A stretch of DNA of 11,430 nt, taken from Firmicutes bacterium CAG:822. Lineage in GTDB: Bacteria; Bacillota_I; Bacilli_A; RF39; UBA660. The notes under the pieces were generated by a model. The model worked only from the letters and a program-made list of their open reading frames with translations, made no database searches and had not been told where the DNA came from. The position numbers and the translations under genes are program-made. The first letter of the stretch is position 1, and each line of letters starts with the position of its first letter. Of the stretch, positions 1 to 7,151 are shown piece by piece. The stretch is taken from contig HF990868.1 of NCBI GenBank assembly GCA_000432855.1, positions 62,213 to 73,642 on the forward strand, given 5' to 3'.

Positions 1-2
1 AA

Positions 3-122
3 CTAGCCGATGATTTTGACAGATTGTTAGAAGTTTTTGAAGAAGAACAAATTAACGAAATGGTATATGAAGATAACGAGAATAAAGATGAAAAATTAAG
101 ATGGGATTTAAAATTATATTAA
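3..122 (+). CDS. C-terminal end of an unidentified protein (5' truncated by window)
   Basis: An open frame enters from the left edge and stops at TAA 120-122, giving the last 39 residues. The tail is very acidic in its middle (repeated Glu/Asp/Asn) and ends in RWDLKLY. No domain can be recognised from so short a piece. The stop lies only 20 bases before the next start on the same strand, so this gene may belong to the same transcription unit as the operon that follows. The promoter of that operon would then lie outside the window. Confidence 0.6.
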   Translation, partial: LADDFDRLLEVFEEEQINEMVYEDNENKDEKLRWDLKLY

Positions 123-142
123 AAATAGACTAGGGGGAGTTT

Positions 143-745
143 ATGAGAATAGCAATTGAAGGAATGGACGGATGTGGAAAAACAACAGTTTCAAAAATTT
201 TGGTTGAAAAGTTAGGATATAAATATGTTGATAAGCCATTTAAAATTTTATTTGAAAGTCTAAATATAAATGAGTCTCAATTAAAAGATTTGGAATGGAA
301 ACTTTATGAAACTGAAGATGAGGCACTTTTGACATTGTTTTATGGTTTGGGATTATTGTATGGAACAAGGTGTAATCCTGACCAAGATGTTATTTATGAT
401 AGACATTTTGTGTCAAATTATTATTGGCACGGAGATGAAGAGACAACGCCACTGCACAAAGAATTAATAAGATTATGTGGTGAACCAGACTTGACTGTCT
501 TACTAAAAGCAAGTGTATCTACAAGAATGAATAGAGTTTATACTCGTAATCATCAAGATAAAGATTTAGTTAATTGTGCAATGTATGATGATGGTTATGA
601 TAAGATGGAACAATTTTTACAAAATAGCGGCTTTAATTACATAGTAATTGATACCGAACACCTAGTACCGGAAGACATAGCTGATATTGTAATAAAAAAC
701 ATAGAATTAATGAATCAGAAAAAATTATTAAAAGAAAGGAAGTAA
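143..745 (+). CDS. Thymidylate-kinase-like P-loop nucleoside/nucleotide kinase
   Basis: This 200-residue protein begins almost directly with a Walker A motif, GMDGCGKTT at residues 7-15, in the N-terminal position usual for dTMP kinases and deoxynucleoside kinases. YDRH at 85-88 matches the DR(Y/H/F) signature that follows the second beta strand. PDLTVLLKAS (115-124) is the typical strand before the lid, and arginines at 128, 131 and 135 could form the lid that binds phosphate. The family phosphorylates dTMP or related (deoxy)nucleosides and nucleotides in the cytosol. The length is close to the usual 200-215. A purine-rich SD (GGGGGAG, 133-139) supports this start. It heads the run of tightly packed genes and is probably an accessory paralogue rather than the housekeeping tmk, because its neighbours are not replication genes. 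The true substrate is unknown; it could act on a nucleotide precursor or on a modified small molecule. Confidence 0.8.
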   Translation: MRIAIEGMDGCGKTTVSKILVEKLGYKYVDKPFKILFESLNINESQLKDLEWKLYETEDEALLTLFYGLGLLYGTRCNPDQDVIYDRHFVSNYYWHGDEETTPLHKELIRLCGEPDLTVLLKASVSTRMNRVYTRNHQDKDLVNCAMYDDGYDKMEQFLQNSGFNYIVIDTEHLVPEDIADIVIKNIELMNQKKLLKERK

Positions 746-749
746 GAAA

Positions 750-1223
750 ATGAAGGGACAATTATCATTTATTGAAGAGGAACCAAAATGTGTTTTAATG
801 AGCTTAAGAGAAGAATACTACGATGCCATGTTAGAAGGAAGGAAACACTATGAATATAGGACAAGATATTTAAAAGAAGCAAGTGATGCATACATTTACA
901 TTTCAAAAACTAAAAAAAGTATAGTAGCTAAAATTAAATTCGGTGAGCCGATAATCGGTGATGCACAAACAATAGCCACAATAGCTGAGCAAGAAGAACC
1001 AGGAAGTTATAATGGAATGATGGAGTATTTATATAATAATATTGGGTATGCAATTCCAATAGAGGAAATAACTCCAATAGAGGAAGTACCGCTAAGTGAA
1101 TTACAACAAAATTTTCCAAATTTTGTAGTTCCGCAGTCTTATTATATTTTAGATAAAAAACCAGAACTATTATCATTTTTAGAATCAAGAGAAAGAGTCG
1201 AATCATGTGTGAAAAAGAGATAG
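750..1223 (+). CDS. ASCH-domain protein
   Basis: This 157-residue protein starts four bases after the kinase stop, with an AAAGGA SD at 735-740. Residues 14-40 carry the ASCH signature GxKxxExR as G30, K32, E35 and R37, preceded by the typical strand VLMSLREEYYDAML. The C-terminal half ends in FVVPQSYYIL (126-135), which resembles the PQSF-type closing segment of ASCH proteins. ASCH domains belong to the PUA-like beta-barrel superfamily and are thought to bind RNA or modified nucleotides; some members hydrolyse modified nucleosides. The actual ligand here is unknown. Location next to a nucleotide kinase suggests a nucleotide-related role. The 3' end overlaps the next gene by 19 bases, so translational coupling is likely. 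Confidence 0.75.
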   Translation: MKGQLSFIEEEPKCVLMSLREEYYDAMLEGRKHYEYRTRYLKEASDAYIYISKTKKSIVAKIKFGEPIIGDAQTIATIAEQEEPGSYNGMMEYLYNNIGYAIPIEEITPIEEVPLSELQQNFPNFVVPQSYYILDKKPELLSFLESRERVESCVKKR

Positions 1224-2011
1224 TATTAAAACATTTTAACGGTATATCAACGACATATGATGAGAATAACAAAAAAGTATATTGGAAATTAGCTGATGAT
1301 TTATTGTGGGAAATTATAAAAGAATATATTCCTAAAGAAAGACAGATCACATTATTAGAATTAGGCGCTGGTACAGGAGAATGGGCATACAAACTTTTAA
1401 AAGAATTTGATAATATAAGCTGCGTATTAGTTGATTTTTCCAATAATATGTTAAATCAGGCAAAAGAAAAACTTAAAGAATTTAAAAATCGTGTTAAAAT
1501 TATCAATTCAGATATTAATGGCTTAAAATTAACTGAACAATTTGACATTGTTTTAAATATATATGTATTACCATTTTTTAAGAATACTAATAAATTAATT
1601 GAAATTGTTTCTTCACATTTGAAAAGTGGTGGTATATCAATTTCTGTAGGTGAAAATTTCTATAACGGCTTAGCTCTCAATATATTAAAAGGAAATATTA
1701 ATGATGTGAAAAATGTAATAGAGAAGAACGTTGGATCACTATCGCAATATGTTCCTAAGTTAAATTTTAATAAAATGAATGAGTTAGTAGAAATTCATAG
1801 GAAATATGACATTATACCAATTTTTAAATGTGGGTATCCTGTTGTTTCATTAATTGGTGTAGAAGAAGCATTAACATCAGATAAAAATACAATAATTAAA
1901 ATTCTAACGGACGATTATGATTATATATTTAATATTGAAATGCAATATATACGAGATGAAAGCCTGTATAATCGGGGGAAATATATTTGTATAGTAGGAG
2001 AGAAATTATGA
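1205..2011 (+). CDS. Class I SAM-dependent methyltransferase
   Basis: This 268-residue protein has a clear Rossmann-type SAM-binding core. Motif I is LLELGAGTGEW (50-60). The acidic residue that would bind the SAM ribose is D77 in VLVDFSNNML. DIVLNIYVLPFF (114-125) is the motif II strand, and LKSGG is the post-II turn of class I enzymes. The N-terminal HFNGISTTYDEN segment (10-21) resembles the start of UbiE/Methyltransf_11-type small-molecule methyltransferases, which supports the ATG at 1205 even though the SD is weak. It overlaps the ASCH gene by 19 bases and the next gene by 4. The target cannot be read from sequence; the context points to a small metabolite rather than RNA or DNA. Confidence 0.8.
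   Translation: MCEKEIVLKHFNGISTTYDENNKKVYWKLADDLLWEIIKEYIPKERQITLLELGAGTGEWAYKLLKEFDNISCVLVDFSNNMLNQAKEKLKEFKNRVKIINSDINGLKLTEQFDIVLNIYVLPFFKNTNKLIEIVSSHLKSGGISISVGENFYNGLALNILKGNINDVKNVIEKNVGSLSQYVPKLNFNKMNELVEIHRKYDIIPIFKCGYPVVSLIGVEEALTSDKNTIIKILTDDYDYIFNIEMQYIRDESLYNRGKYICIVGEKL
1996..2000 (+). promoter_or_regulatory. Ribosome binding site fixing the start of the dehydrogenase gene
   Basis: AGGAG lies seven bases before the ATG at 2008. That ATG overlaps the TGA of the upstream methyltransferase (ATGA), a typical coupling arrangement. An upstream in-frame ATG at 1987 would put the SD inside the coding region and add seven residues not found in the family, so 2008 is the better start. Confidence 0.7.
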
Positions 2012-3111
2012 AAAAAGTAGCAATATTAAAAGAAACAATTAATGGAGAAAATAGAGTTATTCTATTACCAAATGATATTGATGAATTAACAAAGAAATAT
2101 AAAGTATATGTAGAAACTGGAGCTGGCAAAGCCCTAGGATTCTCAGATAGTGATTACAAAAAGCATGGGGCAATAATTAAAGACAAAGAATATTGTTGGA
2201 ACAACAGCGATTTTATTTTAAAATATAAGGGACCAACGAAAGATGAATATAAATATTTGAATGAAAATACCAAAATGGCTGCAATATTTCATGCTGAAGG
2301 AAATTATGAACTATTAAAAGAATTACAGGAAAAGAAAGTAACAGCATATACATATGAATTTATAGAAACAGATGATGGGTATTTTCCAATGGCATATCCC
2401 GGCGGAGAAATCGCGGGAAAAATGGCTGTAATGTATGCCAATTTTTATCAACAAAAGCAATATGGTGGAGCTGGCAAAGCCTTATTTCAGATTCGTGGCG
2501 CATCAAAATCAAAAATTGCAGTAATTGGCTATGGAAATGTCGGTGGAGCAGCTATAAAGCTTGCTTCGGAACTAGGCAATGAAGTATATGTTTTTGGAAA
2601 TAACATTAATAAATTAAAGAAGAATAGTGTTTATATGGATGAAAGCATTCATTGTATATTGTCAACCGAAGAAAACTTGAGAAAAATTTTACCAGAAATG
2701 GATGCTATCATTGGAGCAATTCTTATCTCAACATATGATACTGAACCAATTATAACAAAAGAGATATTTAATTCTTTAAAGCCTGGTACAGTGGTAATTG
2801 ATGTTACTTGCGGATACGGTAGTGGTTACATTCCAAGTATAGATAAATATACTACGTTAAATAATCCAGTTTATATAACAGATAATGGAATCGTATGTTG
2901 TAAAATTGATAATTTACCATCTGCATATCCTAAATCAACAACAGAAGCATACTCATCAAATGCAAAAGAATGGATAATAAAAATATTAGATAACGAATTA
3001 CAAGGGAAAGAAAATTCTGAGGTTATAAGAGGTAAAATATTTGATAAAGGAAAAATAAGTCATCCAGTTATAAAAGAACATTGGGATTATTATGAAAAAA
3101 ATAACGTATAA
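2008..3111 (+). CDS. Alanine dehydrogenase/PNT-family NAD(P)-dependent dehydrogenase, possibly opine-type (N5-carboxyethylornithine-synthase-like)
   Basis: This 367-residue protein has the two-domain layout of the AlaDH/PNT family. The N-terminal substrate domain opens VAILKETINGENRVILLP, with R16 at the place of the carboxylate-binding Arg. LKYKGP (71-76) supplies the substrate lysine and FHAEG (94-98) the substrate/catalytic His95. The nucleotide domain has GYGNVGG at 174-180. The residue after the second strand (VYVFGNN, 193-199) is not the acidic one usual for NAD, so NADP use is possible. Where alanine dehydrogenases carry the catalytic Asp of IDQGG, this protein has CGYGSG (268-273), so it is probably not a plain alanine dehydrogenase. 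The tail EVIRGKIFDKGKI (338-350) recalls N5-(carboxyethyl)ornithine synthase, an opine-forming member of this family; that comparison is from memory. Likely reaction: reductive joining of a keto acid and an amine, or amino-acid oxidation, within the operon's pathway. Confidence 0.72.
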   Translation: MKKVAILKETINGENRVILLPNDIDELTKKYKVYVETGAGKALGFSDSDYKKHGAIIKDKEYCWNNSDFILKYKGPTKDEYKYLNENTKMAAIFHAEGNYELLKELQEKKVTAYTYEFIETDDGYFPMAYPGGEIAGKMAVMYANFYQQKQYGGAGKALFQIRGASKSKIAVIGYGNVGGAAIKLASELGNEVYVFGNNINKLKKNSVYMDESIHCILSTEENLRKILPEMDAIIGAILISTYDTEPIITKEIFNSLKPGTVVIDVTCGYGSGYIPSIDKYTTLNNPVYITDNGIVCCKIDNLPSAYPKSTTEAYSSNAKEWIIKILDNELQGKENSEVIRGKIFDKGKISHPVIKEHWDYYEKNNV

Positions 3112-3853
3112 AGAAAGAGCAATGTTTTATGCACAAGAGGTAAAGAAAAATCATAAAAATGTTAAATTATTAAATACAATTAGGAATAAATATAATATTA
3201 ATTATGCAGTTCTTTGCCCTTGTGCTAGTGGTTTATATTTTGAAGAATTTTCAAAGCTATTCAAACAGTCATATTTTATAGATATTGAAAAAAATATGAT
3301 AGACTTTATTAATGAACAAAACAAAGCAAAGCACGTAAAAAATGTAAAGACATATGTTTGTAATATGAAAGATATCAATAAATTAAAAATTAAGTGTGAC
3401 TGTATTTTTGTGTTAGACCAAGGAATGCAATATTTAGATTATTCTGAATTTAAAACTTTTTTAGATAATAGTTATTTAGTATCAGAATATATTGTTTTAG
3501 ATTTATTCAATTTTAATTCAGGAAAAAAATTAACGTATTATGATTCAGAAATTGAAGATAATAAATTCTATTTCTCTAAAAAGTTTACATTTAAAGAATT
3601 AGATGTTCAAAGATATAATAAACATATACATCATATAAGTCATATAATGTTTTGGTATCGTTATTTTGATAAAGACCGTTTGCTTTATGAAACAAATTTT
3701 AGATTATACAATTATGAATATAATTTGGTAAAAAAAATCATAGAAAAAAGTAATAAGTTTTCAATACAAGAAAAGATTGAACATAAAGATGGAACATATA
3801 TTATTGTTTTAAAACGAATTATTGATAAAACAGAAAGGAGTATATCGGAATAG
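3092..3853 (+). CDS. Divergent methyltransferase-fold protein
   Basis: This 253-residue protein overlaps the previous gene by 20 bases. It looks like a class I SAM-dependent transferase: YAVLCPCASGLYFEEF (38-53) sits where motif I should be, YFIDIEKNMIDF (61-72) is the second strand with an acidic ribose-binding candidate (D64), and CDCIFVLDQGMQYLDYSEF (102-120) followed by YIVLDLFNF matches the motif II-III region of small-molecule methyltransferases. Motif I is degenerate: the usual acidic residue and GxGxG are replaced by CPCASG. The protein may therefore bind SAM weakly, use another SAM-derived substrate such as decarboxylated SAM, or have lost catalysis. No strong SD is visible. ATG 3122 (residue 11) is an alternative start. 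Function is inferred from fold only. Confidence 0.6.
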   Translation: MKKITYKERAMFYAQEVKKNHKNVKLLNTIRNKYNINYAVLCPCASGLYFEEFSKLFKQSYFIDIEKNMIDFINEQNKAKHVKNVKTYVCNMKDINKLKIKCDCIFVLDQGMQYLDYSEFKTFLDNSYLVSEYIVLDLFNFNSGKKLTYYDSEIEDNKFYFSKKFTFKELDVQRYNKHIHHISHIMFWYRYFDKDRLLYETNFRLYNYEYNLVKKIIEKSNKFSIQEKIEHKDGTYIIVLKRIIDKTERSISE

Positions 3854-3872
3854 ATTAATTGTGTGACTGATT

Positions 3873-4568
3873 ATGGAGTTTGATAAAATAGACAAAGAAG
3901 AATATAATAAACAATTAAAATATTTTAATGACTATTATGGCGCACCATTTAGAGAAGAACAAGGTACGGAAGAAATTTTAGAGTTAATAAATAAATATGC
4001 ATGTAATGGAACATTAATAGATTTTGGTAGTGGTAGTAATATATATTTTTGGCTGATTGCATTCAGGCATATTGAAAAGGTATTATGTGTGGATATTTCT
4101 AAAGAGGCTTTCTTCATTAATGAACAGATTAGAAACAAAAAATTATATCCCAAAAGTTGTGAATATGCATTAAAAAAATACAATAAAGAATTTGATAAAG
4201 TTCTTAAGACTGAAGTAAACTATTTAATTTATGATGTTCTATATTCATCTATTAATAGTACCATTAAATATAACAATGTATCACAGTTCGGATTACTAGG
4301 ATTATGTAAAAGTGAAAAGGGATATATAAGTAATTTAGAAAAGCTTTATAATTTGTTAAGAAAAGGTGGAACATTATTAGGAGCTAATTGGTGTTTTTCC
4401 ACATCATATAGTAAAAAGATGGGGTTTAATAATAATTATTTATCAGAAAAAATGATACAAGATTTTGGTAAAAAACAAAATTGTAAAATCTTATATGTGA
4501 AAAAAGTTCCAATCATAAACGACCCAAATTATGATTCTGTACTTATATATGCGATAAAACATGAGTAA
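3873..4568 (+). CDS. Class I SAM-dependent methyltransferase (NNMT/PNMT-like)
   Basis: This 231-residue protein carries motif I as LIDFGSGSNIY (48-58), with the acidic residue of the second strand at D74 in VLCVDISKEAF. LYNLLRKGGTLLGANW (158-173) is the post-motif strand. The GxGS-x-IY variant and the spacing recall the NNMT/PNMT/TEMT amine N-methyltransferase group (remembered pattern, not a search). A small amine acceptor would fit an operon that also makes decarboxylated SAM. An in-frame TGA at 3864 limits the start to 3873. No SD is visible close to it; the nearest AGGAG (about 3835-3839) is over 30 bases away, inside the previous gene, so initiation may depend on readthrough coupling. 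The 3' end overlaps the glycosylase gene by 8 bases. Confidence 0.7.
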   Translation: MEFDKIDKEEYNKQLKYFNDYYGAPFREEQGTEEILELINKYACNGTLIDFGSGSNIYFWLIAFRHIEKVLCVDISKEAFFINEQIRNKKLYPKSCEYALKKYNKEFDKVLKTEVNYLIYDVLYSSINSTIKYNNVSQFGLLGLCKSEKGYISNLEKLYNLLRKGGTLLGANWCFSTSYSKKMGFNNNYLSEKMIQDFGKKQNCKILYVKKVPIINDPNYDSVLIYAIKHE

Positions 4569-5613
4569 CTATACGAATTTAGATTTACTAAAAATGAGGT
4601 TATATAATAATGGATTAATAGATAAATTTGAAAGTGCTGATATGTGTGTTGAATCATTGATTGGAATACAATGCCAATATCAAACCTATGCATTAATATC
4701 TATATATAACAGAACAAAGTATAAATGTAATATTTTTACCAATAACAATTTAATTAAAAGTTGGGGACAAAGAACAACATTACATATATATCATAAAAAT
4801 GATTATAATGTAATTTCGGATTTGTATCGTCAAAGTGATAATTGGGTGTATAAATATGCCAAACATTTAAAAATAGATTATCATAAATACTTAAAGTCAA
4901 TTACTAATTTTTTTAATGAGAATAATAAGAGTATAATAAAAAAAACAGAAGTTCAAAATATTATACCAAAATACAAATCAAAAGAGATAATGGAATGGAG
5001 TGGTTTACTAATTTTAGCTACTTATCATAAAGTGCTATATGGAATTCTCAATGAGGATGATAAAAAAGTATATAAACAAAATGATATTATTGACAGTAAG
5101 AAAACTACTTCAGATTTAATTTATAGATATTTTAAATATTATGGACCAGCAACAAGGCAGGATTTCTTACATTGGTCAGGATTAAAATATAAAGAAATAA
5201 AAGAAGAGTTAGATAAATATATCGAAAAAGCAAAATATCTATCAATTGACAATAAAAAATATTATTATGAATCATTACCAGATTGTAAAGAAGTTAAGAT
5301 AAGTTATCCAGTTATTCTTGGTAAGTTTGATCCACTATTAATAAGCTATGCCGATAAGGAATGGATACTAAATGGGAAAAATAAAACTTTAATTTGGAAA
5401 GCTGCTGGGCAAATTGAAGGAGTTATATTATTTTCTAAGGGATTGAAAGGAACATGGCACTATAATTTGAAAGGAAACAAGATCATTTTTGAAATAAATG
5501 AGATTTCGCCTTTTACAAATGGAGAAAAAAGTAAATTAGAAAAGAAGCTTGTCAAACTAGGAAAAGAGATCTTTAAAAAAGAAATAGTAGCAGTATATCA
5601 GGGAGGTAAATAA
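4561..5613 (+). CDS. Winged-helix DNA glycosylase of the AlkZ/YcaQ (HTH_42) family
   Basis: This 350-residue protein shows the HTH_42 pattern along its length. The N-terminal tandem winged helix contains GIQCQYQ (35-41), giving the Q-x-Q catalytic pair Q37 and Q39. IKSWGQRTTLH (65-75) is the RxTLH segment. YFKYYGPATRQDFLHWSGL (190-208) is the second winged helix. LGKFDPLLISY (253-263) and GLKGTWHY (294-301) belong to the C-terminal beta barrel. Characterised members excise bulky N-alkylated bases, and AlkZ of Streptomyces sahachiroi unhooks azinomycin interstrand crosslinks as self-resistance; YcaQ carries Q-x-D instead. Having Q-x-Q, this protein should be an active glycosylase, probably on alkylated DNA. 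Its place in the middle of a biosynthetic-looking operon (8-base overlap upstream, 1-base overlap downstream) suggests producer self-protection. A general repair role cannot be excluded. Confidence 0.8.
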   Translation: MSNYTNLDLLKMRLYNNGLIDKFESADMCVESLIGIQCQYQTYALISIYNRTKYKCNIFTNNNLIKSWGQRTTLHIYHKNDYNVISDLYRQSDNWVYKYAKHLKIDYHKYLKSITNFFNENNKSIIKKTEVQNIIPKYKSKEIMEWSGLLILATYHKVLYGILNEDDKKVYKQNDIIDSKKTTSDLIYRYFKYYGPATRQDFLHWSGLKYKEIKEELDKYIEKAKYLSIDNKKYYYESLPDCKEVKISYPVILGKFDPLLISYADKEWILNGKNKTLIWKAAGQIEGVILFSKGLKGTWHYNLKGNKIIFEINEISPFTNGEKSKLEKKLVKLGKEIFKKEIVAVYQGGK

Positions 5614-6701
5614 TGAAAAGAGAAGTATTTTATCCACCAGTTGGAATTGCACATGTAACTAATAAGCTAAGTGATTTAATTTTATATAAGTATAAAGGGC
5701 AAAAAAAGGTAATAATAAATACATCGGCGCAGCCAAATAGTAGTCCACATCTCGGAACCATCACAACACTTATGACTGCCTTTGCATTAGCAAGTAAAAT
5801 TAGGGATGATTTGAAAGTAGAGACAGAAGTTCAATTTGATGAATTGGAAAACAGTCCGGCAGAAACAATAGAATATGATGGAGAAATATATTATAAAGAT
5901 CAACGTCACAGTTTTTATAATCAAGAATCTAAAGAAAAAATTAATATGAGAAAATTTGAAGAAATTTTAGAAAAACTGGCAAATTTCGCAAATGTTCCAT
6001 ATTCCATAAGAAGTTATAACGAATTTCAAAATAATAAATATGTCAGAAGAGCGATTATCAATATCATAAATGAAAAGAAGTATTTTAAAGAATTGTTGTT
6101 TCCATCAGCGACAGATTTGCATATTAGAACAATTTGTCCAACTTGTGGTCTTGGTAAAAAAACTATAAAGAAATTAGAAGAAACACATAATAGAAATGAG
6201 TTAATTCTAAAAGGATGTTGTCCACTTCATGGTCAATATGAGATAAAGATTACAGAAAATAATAAAGAATATGTTGATGTAAATACTCAATTCAGAGATT
6301 TAACTAAAGGCGTTGCGATGCTAGAAGAAGATATGGAAAATAACACCTTAACAATTATGCTAGATGGCGGTGATTGGGCTGGAATTTGGGCACAAAGAAT
6401 GCATACAGAGGGCCTTGTTAAATTAGGATTTACAGAATTTCCAATAAAATTTTTTGCTCCAGTTATTTTAGATTGGTCAGGTGCTAAATTTTCAAAAAGT
6501 TTGTATTTAAAAAATGATGCATATAAAGACATTAATAGTGCATTTATTAATTATGATAATTTTATAGAATATTATGGAGAATATGGCATGGACAAATTAT
6601 GGAATGAAGTAAAAAGTTGGATAGATGAACCTAAAAAATTTTTTAGAAATTATTCGGTAGATTATTTTCAGATGGTAATGGAGAAAAATAACAATGAATA
6701 A
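5613..6701 (+). CDS. Class I lysyl-tRNA-synthetase-like enzyme lacking an anticodon-binding domain
   Basis: The start codon overlaps the glycosylase stop (TAATG) behind a GGGAGG SD at 5601-5606. The 362-residue product has a class I HUP catalytic core. NSSPHLGT (42-49) is the HIGH motif. WSGAKFSKSL (288-297) is the KMSKS loop, with K292 and K295. Between them CPTC (175-178) and CCPLH (202-206) form a zinc ribbon like that in class I LysRS. Class I LysRS enzymes are about 500 residues or more; here only some 65 residues follow the KMSKS motif, so the alpha-helical cage that reads the anticodon is absent. Such stand-alone cores usually activate an amino acid and pass it to a small molecule or protein rather than charge tRNA, as known for MshC and other synthetase paralogues. 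Expected reaction: ATP-dependent aminoacyl-adenylate formation followed by amide or ester bond formation in this pathway. The amino acid is not certain. Confidence 0.75.
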   Translation: MKREVFYPPVGIAHVTNKLSDLILYKYKGQKKVIINTSAQPNSSPHLGTITTLMTAFALASKIRDDLKVETEVQFDELENSPAETIEYDGEIYYKDQRHSFYNQESKEKINMRKFEEILEKLANFANVPYSIRSYNEFQNNKYVRRAIINIINEKKYFKELLFPSATDLHIRTICPTCGLGKKTIKKLEETHNRNELILKGCCPLHGQYEIKITENNKEYVDVNTQFRDLTKGVAMLEEDMENNTLTIMLDGGDWAGIWAQRMHTEGLVKLGFTEFPIKFFAPVILDWSGAKFSKSLYLKNDAYKDINSAFINYDNFIEYYGEYGMDKLWNEVKSWIDEPKKFFRNYSVDYFQMVMEKNNNE

Positions 6702-7044
6702 CATACTGGGTGTGCATTATTTGTTAGATTTCTATGATTGCGATATTAGGTGTTTGACTTCTGTTTCTAAAATAAGTGATTTAATGACAAAAGCAGGAGA
6801 CATAGGTAAATTTAATGTAGTAAAACGTTGCTTTCATCAATTTAAGCCATATGGTGTTAGTGGTGTGATGGTATTAAAAGAATCCCATTTTACAATTCAT
6901 ACATGGCCAGAACACCAATATGCTGCTGTTGATATATTTTTATGCGATACAAATATTAACATTGAAAATGTGGTAAAATATTTATGTGGTATTTTTTCAA
7001 CTAATAATTATAATATAAAGAAAATTGATCGTGGAGTATTCTAA
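6694..7044 (+). CDS. speD: S-adenosylmethionine decarboxylase proenzyme (class 1B, pyruvoyl-dependent)
   Basis: This 116-residue protein follows the short bacterial/archaeal AdoMetDC pattern from end to end. LGVHYLLDFYDCD is the N-terminal strand. FHQFKPYGVSGVMVLKESHF leads to the self-cleavage pair E63-S64, where the serine becomes the pyruvoyl group. HTWPEHQYAAVDIFLC contains the catalytic histidine (H69) and cysteine (C84), and a closing DRGVF matches the family C-terminus. The enzyme converts SAM to decarboxylated SAM, the aminopropyl donor. It overlaps the synthetase-like gene by 8 bases (SD GGAG, 6680-6683) and is the last gene of the train. No recognisable spermidine synthase is beside it, so the aminopropyl group may be used by one of the methyltransferase-fold proteins upstream, or it may feed ordinary polyamine synthesis. 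No stem-loop terminator follows directly. Confidence 0.93.
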   Translation: MNNILGVHYLLDFYDCDIRCLTSVSKISDLMTKAGDIGKFNVVKRCFHQFKPYGVSGVMVLKESHFTIHTWPEHQYAAVDIFLCDTNINIENVVKYLCGIFSTNNYNIKKIDRGVF

Positions 7045-7083
7045 CAAAATTTTAAAAACGAAAATGTAATTTATAAAAAAGTG

Positions 7084-7092
7084 TGTTATAAT
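7084..7092 (+). promoter_or_regulatory. Extended -10 promoter candidate
   Basis: TGTTATAAT is a perfect TGn plus TATAAT extended -10 element. The hexamer 17 bases upstream (ATGTAA, 7064-7069) matches the -35 consensus at only three positions, which extended -10 promoters tolerate. Transcription would begin near 7099 and run about 385 bases to the terminator without crossing a convincing open frame. Confidence 0.4.
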
Positions 7093-7151
7093 AAACTATG
7101 TAAACGGATGCACACAATGTTTCCATTTGGTTTCCAAAATATAAGGTAAAC

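Noticed and set aside
934..1443. 169-residue open frame on the - strand
   Set aside because: It runs antisense through the ASCH and methyltransferase genes, both of which show clear family motifs. It has no recognisable domain and no SD.
1987..2007. Upstream ATG for the dehydrogenase gene
   Set aside because: It adds seven residues before the family's conserved N-terminal strand, while the AGGAG at 1996-2000 is well placed for ATG 2008.
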